From contig DPKJ01000014.1 of assembly GCA_003542575.1 (NCBI GenBank), forward strand, positions 114,566 to 178,565: a stretch of 64,000 nucleotides of DNA, in the 5' to 3' direction. Under the pieces are notes generated by a model. That model saw only the letters and a program-made list of their open reading frames with translations, did no database searches and was not told the origin of the DNA. Shown in pieces: positions 27,031 through 34,552 of this stretch. This stretch comes from Rikenellaceae bacterium (GTDB lineage: Bacteria > Bacteroidota > Bacteroidia > Bacteroidales > UBA932). The translations under genes and the position numbers were made by a program. Numbering within the stretch: position 1 is the first letter of the stretch; the number at the start of each line of letters is the position of its first letter.

Positions 27031-28195
27031 TTTCTTTTTGAACGAAAGCTGTGAATGTTTTTAGTATTACCTTAAAATCCATCCAAAAAGAGTAGTTTTT
27101 AGCATAATATATATCCAGTTGTTTTCTCTGTTCAGGAGATAATTTTCCTGAATCACCTCTTTTTTCCACCTGCCACAATCCGGTAAGTCCGCTTGGCCCC
27201 ATGAATCTGTCAATGTAAAGGTCCGATGTAAGTTTCTCTGCTTCATATAACGGCAATGGTCTGTTGCCGACTACCGACATATCCCCTTTTAGAATATTTA
27301 TAAGCTGAGGTAATTCATCAATACTGTATTTGCGTATTATCCTGCCCACCTTGGTTATTCGCGGGTCATTTTCATATTTAATAAAGTTCTCTTTGTTTTT
27401 TATTCTTTTTTCACGTAGAAAATCACTCTCCTTTACGATTGTATCGTCTGAATAAAAGCAGCTTTCACAATCAGCCTCATCTCCGGTAAGAGGAATGGTT
27501 ACTTCGTTGCTGTAATCGTAATAGCTGTCAACCTCTGCCTCTTTATACTGGTTAAGCTCCATAAATTCCTTAAGTCTCATATCGGCATCTTTGTACATTG
27601 ATCTGAATTTAAGAAAATCAAATACAATATAATTGCTCCCCACCCTTTTGGATTTGTAAACAACAGAACCCTTACTCTCCAGAATAATTGCAGCAGAGAC
27701 CAAAATCAGAAGGGGTGATAGGAATATTATTGCGGCAAGTGAAAAGAGAATATCAAAGCTCCTTTTCCAAAGAGGACATTTGTATATGCCCAAAGGTTGC
27801 TGCACTCTGGATGCAGCAGTTATCAGATCCTGATGTTTTGCAACAAATTCAATTCCATTAAGCAGCCGGGCTTCTGATACACGAGGATGAATAGTATCAC
27901 TGATCCCTATCTTCTGATATTTTGGGATATCCTCTTTGTCAATCCTTTCGGTAACAAGTACAAGATACGCATTTGGAAAATTTTTCTTTAGATATTCAAT
28001 TCTGGACGAATCAAACTTAATTCCGCTTTTTTCGTACAGAATCAGCATAGGTAGTGACCCTGCATTCTCTTGCCTCTTAATTATCTGCTCAGCCTCGGCA
28101 TGGTCACCGGCAAAAATAATTTCATCTTTTAAAATTGACCGAAAATGGCTGATAATCCCATCATCTTTACCTACATATATTGTAAAAACTGTCAC
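27023..28195 (-). CDS. Initiating sugar-phosphate transferase with N-terminal pseudo-receiver domain
   Basis: Polyisoprenyl-phosphate sugar-1-phosphate transferase of 390 residues. Residues 144-390 form the WcaJ/PglC-type catalytic domain: entry helix (149-172), FDFLKFRSM (192-200), KVGRIIRKYSIDELPQLIN (282-300), DMSVVGNRPLP (305-315) and SGLTGLWQV (335-343). Residues 1-115 look like a receiver-domain fold without its phosphorylation residues: the strand expected to carry Asp reads LILYEKSG (51-58) and the Lys position reads TIHP. An insertion of about 70 residues (205-275) in the catalytic domain contains Cys243 and Cys246. It overlaps a true receiver gene by 4 bases, suggesting the two interact. 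Confidence 0.82.
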   Translation of the reverse strand: MTVFTIYVGKDDGIISHFRSILKDEIIFAGDHAEAEQIIKRQENAGSLPMLILYEKSGIKFDSSRIEYLKKNFPNAYLVLVTERIDKEDIPKYQKIGISDTIHPRVSEARLLNGIEFVAKHQDLITAASRVQQPLGIYKCPLWKRSFDILFSLAAIIFLSPLLILVSAAIILESKGSVVYKSKRVGSNYIVFDFLKFRSMYKDADMRLKEFMELNQYKEAEVDSYYDYSNEVTIPLTGDEADCESCFYSDDTIVKESDFLREKRIKNKENFIKYENDPRITKVGRIIRKYSIDELPQLINILKGDMSVVGNRPLPLYEAEKLTSDLYIDRFMGPSGLTGLWQVEKRGDSGKLSPEQRKQLDIYYAKNYSFWMDFKVILKTFTAFVQKENV

Positions 28196-28584
28196 GATAC
28201 TAGTTTTTTTAGCCTTACTTTTAACTCCATCGGATTGAATGGCTTTGAAATATAATCATCAGCACCCTTTTCCAAAAGTTCAATTTTCTGTGAGGTGCTG
28301 TCTTCACTGGAAAGAACTACAAAAGGAATCGAGCGAAAAAGATCGTTTTTCTTAATATAGTCCAAAAAATCAATCCCACTCATATTGGGCATATTTAAAT
28401 CTGAAATAATTAAGTCAGGTAGGTTGCCTTCGGTTAGCCATGCAATTGCCCTGATGGGGTCTTCAAAATAAATACAGTCAAAGATCTCTGAAATATACAC
28501 TTGAATTACCTTGGCAATTGTAGGTTTATCATCTACAATCAATACTTTCTTTTTCACGGGATTCAACGTTTTTTGGTTAGTCAT
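28192..28584 (-). CDS. Stand-alone response regulator receiver protein
   Basis: CheY-like protein of 130 residues with no output domain. The acid pair Asp18-Asp19, phosphoacceptor Asp62 (LIISDLNMPNMSG), the Ser/Thr position (VVLSSED) and Lys114 (YISKPF) are all present, so it should be phosphorylatable. It is the first gene of the long polysaccharide operon and overlaps the initiating transferase gene by 4 bases. Its likely donor is the hybrid kinase encoded 1.1 kb away. A role in adjusting polymer initiation by protein contact is an inference. Confidence 0.85.
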   Translation of the reverse strand: MTNQKTLNPVKKKVLIVDDKPTIAKVIQVYISEIFDCIYFEDPIRAIAWLTEGNLPDLIISDLNMPNMSGIDFLDYIKKNDLFRSIPFVVLSSEDSTSQKIELLEKGADDYISKPFNPMELKVRLKKLVS

Positions 28585-28691
28585 TATATAATGTAAATAT
28601 ACTAAAAAGTAACGAATTCGGGGTAATCAGAGAATTGTTTTTATAATTTGTTAAATTAGCAGACTGTAAAATCACAATAATTACATAAGAA

Positions 28692-29726
28692 ATGGGACTG
28701 AAAGCGGTAAAATTATACTTCAGATCGATACTATGTGCGATTTCTCTGATACTGTTGGCCATCTCTGCCATTGCCTCTTTTGCAGCCGAAACCGAGCCTG
28801 AAAAAGCACTTATATTACAGTTTATCTGTCTGCTGATTCCAATTGTTATAATCGTAAACATCTCTCTTTTAATATGGTGGGCCGCAAGAAAAAAGATTTG
28901 GTTTCTGGTTCCCCTGATTGGACTTCTATTTAATTACAAATTCATAATAGCACTGGTAGGTTTCAATACGGGTAACTCTTTTATCCTAAATGATAATTCT
29001 ATCGTAATTGCAACTTATAACGTTAATTATTTCTTCTATAAAGAAGATTCTAATTTGACAGATATTGCAAAAATGGTTGAAAATTACACAACAGATATAT
29101 TATGTCTGCAGGAGGTTCAGCCTCATCCTCTCTTTAGTTTGGATGAAATTATGTCTGAGTTTAAAAGTTTACCCTATTCGTTTATTCACAAAGGTGACCA
29201 TAACGAAATCGGGATGGCCCTGTTCAGTAAGTTCCCGATTATACGGGCTCAAAAGATAAAATTCCCTGACAGCGGTAATGGGTTTATTTGGGCAGATATT
29301 CTCTTTAAGGGAGATACTATAAGAGTTTTCAACAACCATCTCCAGACAACAAGTCTTTCCAGAGCCAGAGGAAAGAGCACTGAGACTATAATAAAAACAT
29401 CAGGAGAGAATTATTTAAAAAGGGCACAACAGGCCAGATTTGTAAGAAGCATTATCGACACCACACTACACCCTGTTATCTTGTGCGGTGATTTTAATGA
29501 TACTCCACAAAGTTATGCATATTCAACAGTTATAGGTCGTGACTTAACTGATGGCTTTAGAGCCAAAGGTGTGGGATTTGGAGGAACCTATCGCAATACA
29601 CTGGGATTGGTTAGAATTGACTACATAATGCATTCCGAACATTTCAGGACCACTTTTTACAAAAGCGAACCATCAAAATTTAGTGATCACAAGGCTATTT
29701 TTTCGGTGTTGGAATATCGAAACTAA
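28692..29726 (+). CDS. Membrane-anchored endonuclease/exonuclease/phosphatase family protein
   Basis: Protein of 344 residues with two or three N-terminal helices (about 12-90) and a C-terminal EEP catalytic domain. Visible motifs are ATYNVNYF, LCLQEVQPHP (metal-binding Glu), NNHLQTTSL, VILCGDFNDTPQSYAY (Asp and Asn) and FSDHKAIFSVLEY (Asp-His). The fold covers nucleases, sphingomyelinases and phosphoinositide phosphatases; the Bacteroidota membrane-anchored branch is mostly uncharacterised. It is divergent from the receiver gene and converges on the hybrid kinase gene with a 32-base overlap. Confidence 0.82.
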   Translation: MGLKAVKLYFRSILCAISLILLAISAIASFAAETEPEKALILQFICLLIPIVIIVNISLLIWWAARKKIWFLVPLIGLLFNYKFIIALVGFNTGNSFILNDNSIVIATYNVNYFFYKEDSNLTDIAKMVENYTTDILCLQEVQPHPLFSLDEIMSEFKSLPYSFIHKGDHNEIGMALFSKFPIIRAQKIKFPDSGNGFIWADILFKGDTIRVFNNHLQTTSLSRARGKSTETIIKTSGENYLKRAQQARFVRSIIDTTLHPVILCGDFNDTPQSYAYSTVIGRDLTDGFRAKGVGFGGTYRNTLGLVRIDYIMHSEHFRTTFYKSEPSKFSDHKAIFSVLEYRN

Positions 29727-30831
29727 ACGTAGAGCCTTTACCCTCTTCTGAAACAAACCATAGTTTACCCCCATTCCGGCTAACAAACTCATTACAAAGA
29801 AGTAATCCTAAACCTGACCCCTCTTCATTGCCTGTACCAAAGCTGGTAAAGTGAGTATCAGCTTTAAACAATAATTTTTGCTTCTCTTCACTGATTCCGG
29901 CTCCGTAGTCTTTAATGGCAACAATGACTCTGCTATCTTCCTCGGTAATTTTTACCTCAATCCTGGAGCCGTCAAAGCTGAATTTTATTGCGTTGCTCAA
30001 TAGGTTTCTTAAGGCTGTTTTAGCCATATCAATATCGATTCTGGCAATTCTGTCGGAGCTTCCTAAAAGTGAGATCTCAATATTTTTAAGCTTAGCCACT
30101 CCTCTGAGCACCTCAACAACACCCGTAACCAGATTCATTATCTCTACATCATCCTGGAAAACGCTATTTAGTCTGCCGGTCTGGCTTTTTGTCCATTTAA
30201 GAAGGTTGTCAAGAAGCGTAAAACTGTCATCTGTAAGACGATTGGCCATAATAAGAAGATCATACATGTCCGGGTCTATGCTCTCTTTTGTAATTCCGTT
30301 GATAAGCACCTCCATCACCATTCTGATTGATGCAATAGGAGACCTCAGGTCGTGTGCAATTACAGAATATAATTTATCACGGCCGAGAATGGTCTTTCTT
30401 AACTCCTCCGTTTGTCTCGAAATTGTTCTTTTTGCTGCAATAAGTGAAATCTGGTGATTTATCCGGGTTAAAAGTTCGTCCTTGTTGAAGGGTTTGGAGA
30501 CATAGTCGGCAGCACCTAATTTGAAACCCTGTACAATATCGTCAGTAGAATTAAGGGCCGAGAGAAATATTATCGGGATTTCTGCCTTTTCCGGAATCTC
30601 TTTTAATTTTTTTGCAACCTGGTGACCATCCATTACCGGCATCATAATGTCAAGAAGAATAAGGTCAGGACTTTGCTCCATAACAATTTCCAAAGCATCT
30701 TTTCCGTTATATGCAGATATGGTTTTATAACCTGCTTTTGAGATCAGAAGTTTTAGTAACAGCACATTTGCATCAACGTCATCTACAATAAGTACTGTAA
30801 AATCGGAGTTTTTAAAATCCATCTCATTCAT
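29695..30831 (-). CDS. Receiver-histidine kinase hybrid (REC-HisKA-HATPase)
   Basis: Soluble kinase of 378 residues without a membrane segment. The N-terminal receiver has LIVDDVDAN and phosphoacceptor LLLDIMMPVMDG (Asp61 from the ATG at 30831). The HisKA H-box is VIAHDLRSPIASIRM. The ATPase has N-box LRNLLSNAIKFS, G1 IKDYGAGIS and G2 GSGLGLLLCNEFV. Two starts (30831 or 30822) are reasonable, as the first overlaps the stop of the UDP-glucuronate decarboxylase gene. With an N-terminal receiver it probably acts as a relay intermediate or is gated by phosphorylation. The stand-alone receiver at 28192-28584 is an obvious partner candidate. Confidence 0.85.
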   Translation of the reverse strand: MNEMDFKNSDFTVLIVDDVDANVLLLKLLISKAGYKTISAYNGKDALEIVMEQSPDLILLDIMMPVMDGHQVAKKLKEIPEKAEIPIIFLSALNSTDDIVQGFKLGAADYVSKPFNKDELLTRINHQISLIAAKRTISRQTEELRKTILGRDKLYSVIAHDLRSPIASIRMVMEVLINGITKESIDPDMYDLLIMANRLTDDSFTLLDNLLKWTKSQTGRLNSVFQDDVEIMNLVTGVVEVLRGVAKLKNIEISLLGSSDRIARIDIDMAKTALRNLLSNAIKFSFDGSRIEVKITEEDSRVIVAIKDYGAGISEEKQKLLFKADTHFTSFGTGNEEGSGLGLLLCNEFVSRNGGKLWFVSEEGKGSTFSFDIPTPKK

Positions 30832-31762
30832 TTCCAAGCTTTTTAAAATAGCCAATAGTATTAATCAGTCCATCATCCAGTTTAACCATGGGGCTCCATC
30901 CAAGCAGTTGCTTAGCGTAGCTGATGTCAGGCTGTCTCTGTTTCGGGTCATCTTCAGGTAGCTTTTCATAAACAAAAGTCGATGATGAGCCCGTAAGGGC
31001 AACAATTCTTTCAGCCAACTCTCTTATTGTAAACTCATCAGGATTACCAATATTTACAGGGCCGATGACCGAATTATCAGTAGCCATCATTCTTATCAGC
31101 CCATCTACCAGGTCGTCAATATACTGAAAACTTCTGGTTTGGTTACCTTTCCCGTAAAGAGTTATATTTTTGTTTGACAGCGCCTGTGTTATAAAATTTG
31201 AGACCACCCGACCATCATTCGGGTGCATATTAGGACCATAAGTGTTAAATATCCTTACGATTTTAATTCTTACCCTGTTTTGCCTGTGATAATCCATAAA
31301 GAGCGCTTCGGCGCATCTCTTTCCCTCGTCGTAACATGAGCGGATTCCAATTGGATTTACATTCCCCCAATAACTCTCGTCTTGCGGATGAATTGCAGGA
31401 TCGCCATATACTTCGCTTGTTGAGGCCTGAAGTATTTTAGCATTAACCCTCTTAGCAAGGCCAAGCATATTTATTGCCCCCATCACAGAGGTTTTTATTG
31501 TCTTTATGGCATTGAATTGGTAGTGAATAGGTGAGGCGGGGCATGCAAGATTGTAAATTTCATCAACTTCGGCATGAAACGGGTTTATCACATCGTGTCT
31601 TACAAGTTCGAATCGTGGATTACCAATCAGGTGAATTACATTGGCTTTGGAGCCCGTAAAGAAGTTGTCCAGACATATAACATCGTTTCCTTCATTTACA
31701 AGCCTGGTGCAAAGGTGTGAACCTATGAATCCAGCGCCGCCGGTAACCAGAATTCTTTTCAT
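30824..31762 (-). CDS. uxs: UDP-glucuronate decarboxylase (UDP-xylose synthase)
   Basis: Extended short-chain dehydrogenase of 312 residues that converts UDP-glucuronate to UDP-xylose. NAD-binding GGAGFIG (8-14), LDNFFTG, the family-typical LACPASPIHYQ (72-82), STSEVYGDP, and Tyr144/Lys148 in CYDEGKRCAE are present, as is RIFNTYGPNMHPNDGRVVSNF. The ATG at 31762 is preferred to an upstream ATG at 31789, which lies beyond an exact -7 box (31778-31785). It supplies a pentose donor, implying xylose or a derivative in the polymer made by this locus. Confidence 0.88.
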   Translation of the reverse strand: MKRILVTGGAGFIGSHLCTRLVNEGNDVICLDNFFTGSKANVIHLIGNPRFELVRHDVINPFHAEVDEIYNLACPASPIHYQFNAIKTIKTSVMGAINMLGLAKRVNAKILQASTSEVYGDPAIHPQDESYWGNVNPIGIRSCYDEGKRCAEALFMDYHRQNRVRIKIVRIFNTYGPNMHPNDGRVVSNFITQALSNKNITLYGKGNQTRSFQYIDDLVDGLIRMMATDNSVIGPVNIGNPDEFTIRELAERIVALTGSSSTFVYEKLPEDDPKQRQPDISYAKQLLGWSPMVKLDDGLINTIGYFKKLGNE

Positions 31763-31777
31763 AATTTTTGTATTAAA

Positions 31778-31785
31778 CAAAGATA
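31778..31785 (-). promoter_or_regulatory. Candidate -7 promoter box for uxs
   Basis: Minus-strand TATCTTTG is an exact TAnnTTTG match ending 15 bases before the ATG at 31762. This supports the shorter Uxs start. A -33 TTTG at the normal distance is not seen. Confidence 0.35.
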
Positions 31786-31858
31786 ACAAAATTTGACTTT
31801 TAGTATTTACCTTTGGTATATAAGTTATTAATTACAAGAGATACTTTGCAAAATTGGT

Positions 31859-33319
31859 ATGATAAATATTCAAACAAAGATACACGACAGATATTCGATA
31901 GAATTTAAAACCTGGTTAAAAACAGACCCCAACCAGCTATTAAATAAATTTTCAGTAAATATGTGGGTGTTTATCCCTTACAACCTGGATATCAACCGAT
32001 CTACCTATTCCAAGAATATGTTTTACAGGGATATCCGCACTAACATCAGACTCATTACTCCTGTATATCACATCGAAAATATAGCCAACGAAAGATCAGA
32101 ACCACTCACTTTTCTGCGGCAATCATTTCAAAAACTGGCAGAAAATCCAAATCCAGATAATATTGCCGATTTTGAGTACAATATTAAAATGTTCTCGGCA
32201 ATATTTAAAAGTTCTCTGCGGAATCAGGTTTTTCATATTATGGACGATCTAAACTCCCACTCTAGAAATGATGATTGTAAAATTTTGATTACTGAGACCG
32301 AAAAAGTACTAAGGGAGTATAGAAAACTATATACAATTATACAAAATGGAGGAATCCCCAAAGTGTGTTCTGACTACTTCCGTTTTGGCGATGAATTTTT
32401 GGGAAATATCATAAACAGACAGTTTTTCAGACTTTTAAACTATCTGAAAGTGAGTGACCCAAATATGTATTCATCCCAAAAGGAGCTTTTGCTGAACCTT
32501 CTTATAGGTGAGATCCGTTACAGAAATGACAGGGGTTATCCTATAGTTGACAAAGAGAGTCAAAATATGAACCGTGACCTGGTTTACAGATCAGGAGCAT
32601 TAAAAAAATATGCAGAGAGCGAACTGTTTCTGAATGCTACCAAAAAGCGAGATGCAGTTCTTGTAGAGCAAATCTATTTAAGCATAGCTGCCGGAATATC
32701 AATGATATTCGCCACTGCAATTGCATTTTCGTTTCAGCTGAGGTTTGGCAGTTTTACAATGCCACTTTTTGTTGCCCTGGTTGTAAGCTATATGCTCAAG
32801 GACAGGATTAAAGATCTTGTAAGATATTATTTTGCACACAAGCTTAAGGAGAAATACTTTGATAATGTAACCACAATTAGTCTTAATAATGTAAGAATTG
32901 GCTGGAGTCGTGAGGGGGTTGATTTTATCAAAGAGGAGAAGGTGTTACCCATGGTTATGAAGATTCGGGACAGAACTCCTCTTCTTGAGTCAGACAACAG
33001 AAGCTCTGAGGAGAAAATTCTGCTTTACAGGAAACTTGTGGAGATAGACCGGGAACAGCTTGATAAAAATTCGGAGTATTATATATCAGGAGTAAACGAT
33101 ATTATGCGATATAACATCTCAACATACCTGAATAAGATGGATGACCCTTATGTCCCTCTCTATGTTATAACCCCGGAGGGGGATTACGATGAGGTAACAG
33201 GAGAGAAGATCTACTATCTCAATTTTGTGATTCAGCTAAAATATGGAGAGAAGGAGGTTTTTAAAAGATACCGTCTGGTCTTTAACCGTACAGGTATAAA
33301 CGAAATAGAGGAGTTATAA
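31859..33319 (+). CDS. Uncharacterised membrane protein, 486 residues
   Basis: I do not recognise this protein. Residues 1-260 look soluble and helical, with many Arg, Asn and Tyr residues and no signal peptide. Two adjacent hydrophobic helices (about 270-290 and 296-312; IYLSIAAGISMIFATAIAF and FTMPLFVALVVSYML) form a hairpin. Residues 313-486 are again soluble, with repeated Lys/Glu stretches and an EGDYDEVTGEKIYYLNF block. The layout, cytoplasmic domain - helical hairpin - cytoplasmic domain, suggests a peripheral scaffold or signalling protein. It is monocistronic, divergent from uxs, and ends in a perfect inverted repeat. A polysaccharide link is suggested only by position. Confidence 0.7.
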   Translation: MINIQTKIHDRYSIEFKTWLKTDPNQLLNKFSVNMWVFIPYNLDINRSTYSKNMFYRDIRTNIRLITPVYHIENIANERSEPLTFLRQSFQKLAENPNPDNIADFEYNIKMFSAIFKSSLRNQVFHIMDDLNSHSRNDDCKILITETEKVLREYRKLYTIIQNGGIPKVCSDYFRFGDEFLGNIINRQFFRLLNYLKVSDPNMYSSQKELLLNLLIGEIRYRNDRGYPIVDKESQNMNRDLVYRSGALKKYAESELFLNATKKRDAVLVEQIYLSIAAGISMIFATAIAFSFQLRFGSFTMPLFVALVVSYMLKDRIKDLVRYYFAHKLKEKYFDNVTTISLNNVRIGWSREGVDFIKEEKVLPMVMKIRDRTPLLESDNRSSEEKILLYRKLVEIDREQLDKNSEYYISGVNDIMRYNISTYLNKMDDPYVPLYVITPEGDYDEVTGEKIYYLNFVIQLKYGEKEVFKRYRLVFNRTGINEIEEL

Positions 33320-33331
33320 TAACTCCTCTAT
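33305..33331. terminator. Bidirectional hairpin at the convergent gene ends
   Basis: Perfect 13-base arms (ATAGAGGAGTTAT and ATAACTCCTCTAT) around one A, folding as an 11-bp stem with a 5-base loop. The TAA stop of the plus-strand gene lies inside it. There is no T-run on either side, so it is not a classic intrinsic terminator, but it separates two convergent genes and may protect mRNA 3' ends. Confidence 0.45.
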
Positions 33332-33376
33332 CCACTCCGGCAGATTCAAAAAATCTCCTTTCAGAGAGTTTGGTTT

Positions 33377-34540
33377 TTAGTTTCTTATCCGGGAAATCTC
33401 TGTAATTGCTTCAATGGCTGCATCAATCTCCTCTTCTGTGGTAAATGCACCTATGCTCATTCTTACTGTTCCGTGCATATCAAACGTTCCAATTTGTTCG
33501 TGAACAAGTGGCGCACACTGAAGACCTGTTCTGACAGCGATATTGTAATCAACATCCAGCATTGTCCCGACATCTCCGGCCTCAAAGCCGGCAATATTGA
33601 ATGATAGTACCGGATTATGGTTCTTTCTGCTGTTTGCGCAATAGGTTGTAACTCCCTTTATTTTACTTACCTCGTTTACCAGCTTATCCCAAAGATCCAT
33701 CTCCCTTTTGTGAATATTCATAATTCCCTCACTGGTAATCCATTTTACTCCGGCATAAAGTCCTGCCACTCCAAGCAGATTAAGGGTTCCATACTCCAGA
33801 CGATATGGGTACTCCTCCAGATGACCTTTGTACGCCGATCTTACACCGGTGCCTCCTGCTCTGGTGTGGTTAATATGAATCCCCTCCCTGACATAAGAAC
33901 CCCCTATTCCGGTTGGCCCCATCAGACATTTGTGGCCTGTAAAACAGTAAACATCAATTTCGGACTCCTGCATGTCAAGATCAACCGATCCTGCTCCCTG
34001 ACTTCCGTCAACTACAAACAGAACACCCTTCTCCCTGCAAATTTTTCCAATTTCTGTTAGAGGCTGTATTGTTCCAAGCACATTTGAGCAGTGTGTTACA
34101 ATCACAAATTTTGTATTCTCTTTAATTGCATTTTTAATGTCCTGAGGATTTACATACCCGTCAAAATCAAAAGGTACATATGTTACCTCTATTTCACCTT
34201 TCTGTTCCAAAACGTACAGGGGCCTCAAAACAGAGTTATGCTCAAGCATGGTCGTAACCACATGGCAGCCCTTTTCGACAAGACCATTGATTATCAGATT
34301 GAGAGAATCTGTTGCATTATAACTAAAGGTAAGCCTGTTGTGGTCTGCACCTCCGTTAAAGAGTTTTGTCAGCATCTTTCTTGTGCCGTTAACAACCTCC
34401 TCTGCCTCAAGAGCTGCATCAAATCCCGATCTTCCGGGACTTACCCCTTTGTCTCTGAAAAAACCGTCCATGAATGTGTAGACCTCTTCAGGTTTGGGAT
34501 AGCTGGTTGCAGAGTTGTCCAGATAAATAAGTTTGGCCAT
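33377..34540 (-). CDS. Cysteine desulfurase family protein (class V aminotransferase fold)
   Basis: PLP enzyme of 387 residues expected to release sulfur from cysteine as an enzyme-bound persulfide. Start IYLDNSATSYPKPEEV is typical. PLP-binding motifs are TMLEHNSVLRPL, VDGSQGAGSVDLD and FTGHKCLMGPTG with Schiff-base Lys204. The persulfide-forming candidate is Cys342 in RTGLQCAPLVHEQIG, followed by GTVRMSIGAF. It matches the cysteine desulfurase branch known from Firmicutes and Bacteroidota more than IscS or SufS. It is the last gene of the dsrC operon, 12 bases after the dsrK-like gene, so it probably feeds sulfur to DsrC. Confidence 0.82.
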   Translation of the reverse strand: MAKLIYLDNSATSYPKPEEVYTFMDGFFRDKGVSPGRSGFDAALEAEEVVNGTRKMLTKLFNGGADHNRLTFSYNATDSLNLIINGLVEKGCHVVTTMLEHNSVLRPLYVLEQKGEIEVTYVPFDFDGYVNPQDIKNAIKENTKFVIVTHCSNVLGTIQPLTEIGKICREKGVLFVVDGSQGAGSVDLDMQESEIDVYCFTGHKCLMGPTGIGGSYVREGIHINHTRAGGTGVRSAYKGHLEEYPYRLEYGTLNLLGVAGLYAGVKWITSEGIMNIHKREMDLWDKLVNEVSKIKGVTTYCANSRKNHNPVLSFNIAGFEAGDVGTMLDVDYNIAVRTGLQCAPLVHEQIGTFDMHGTVRMSIGAFTTEEEIDAAIEAITEISRIRN

Positions 34541-34552
34541 ATTAAGTTTAGT

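Noticed and set aside
27023..28195. Functional response regulator fused to a transferase
   Set aside because: The acceptor Asp and the conserved Lys are both missing from the N-terminal domain, so it is called a pseudo-receiver.
31812..31848. TTTG ... TACTTTG promoter for the unknown membrane protein at 31859
   Set aside because: The -7 candidate is one base short of TAnnTTTG and the spacing of 26 bases is too long, so I do not list it as a feature.
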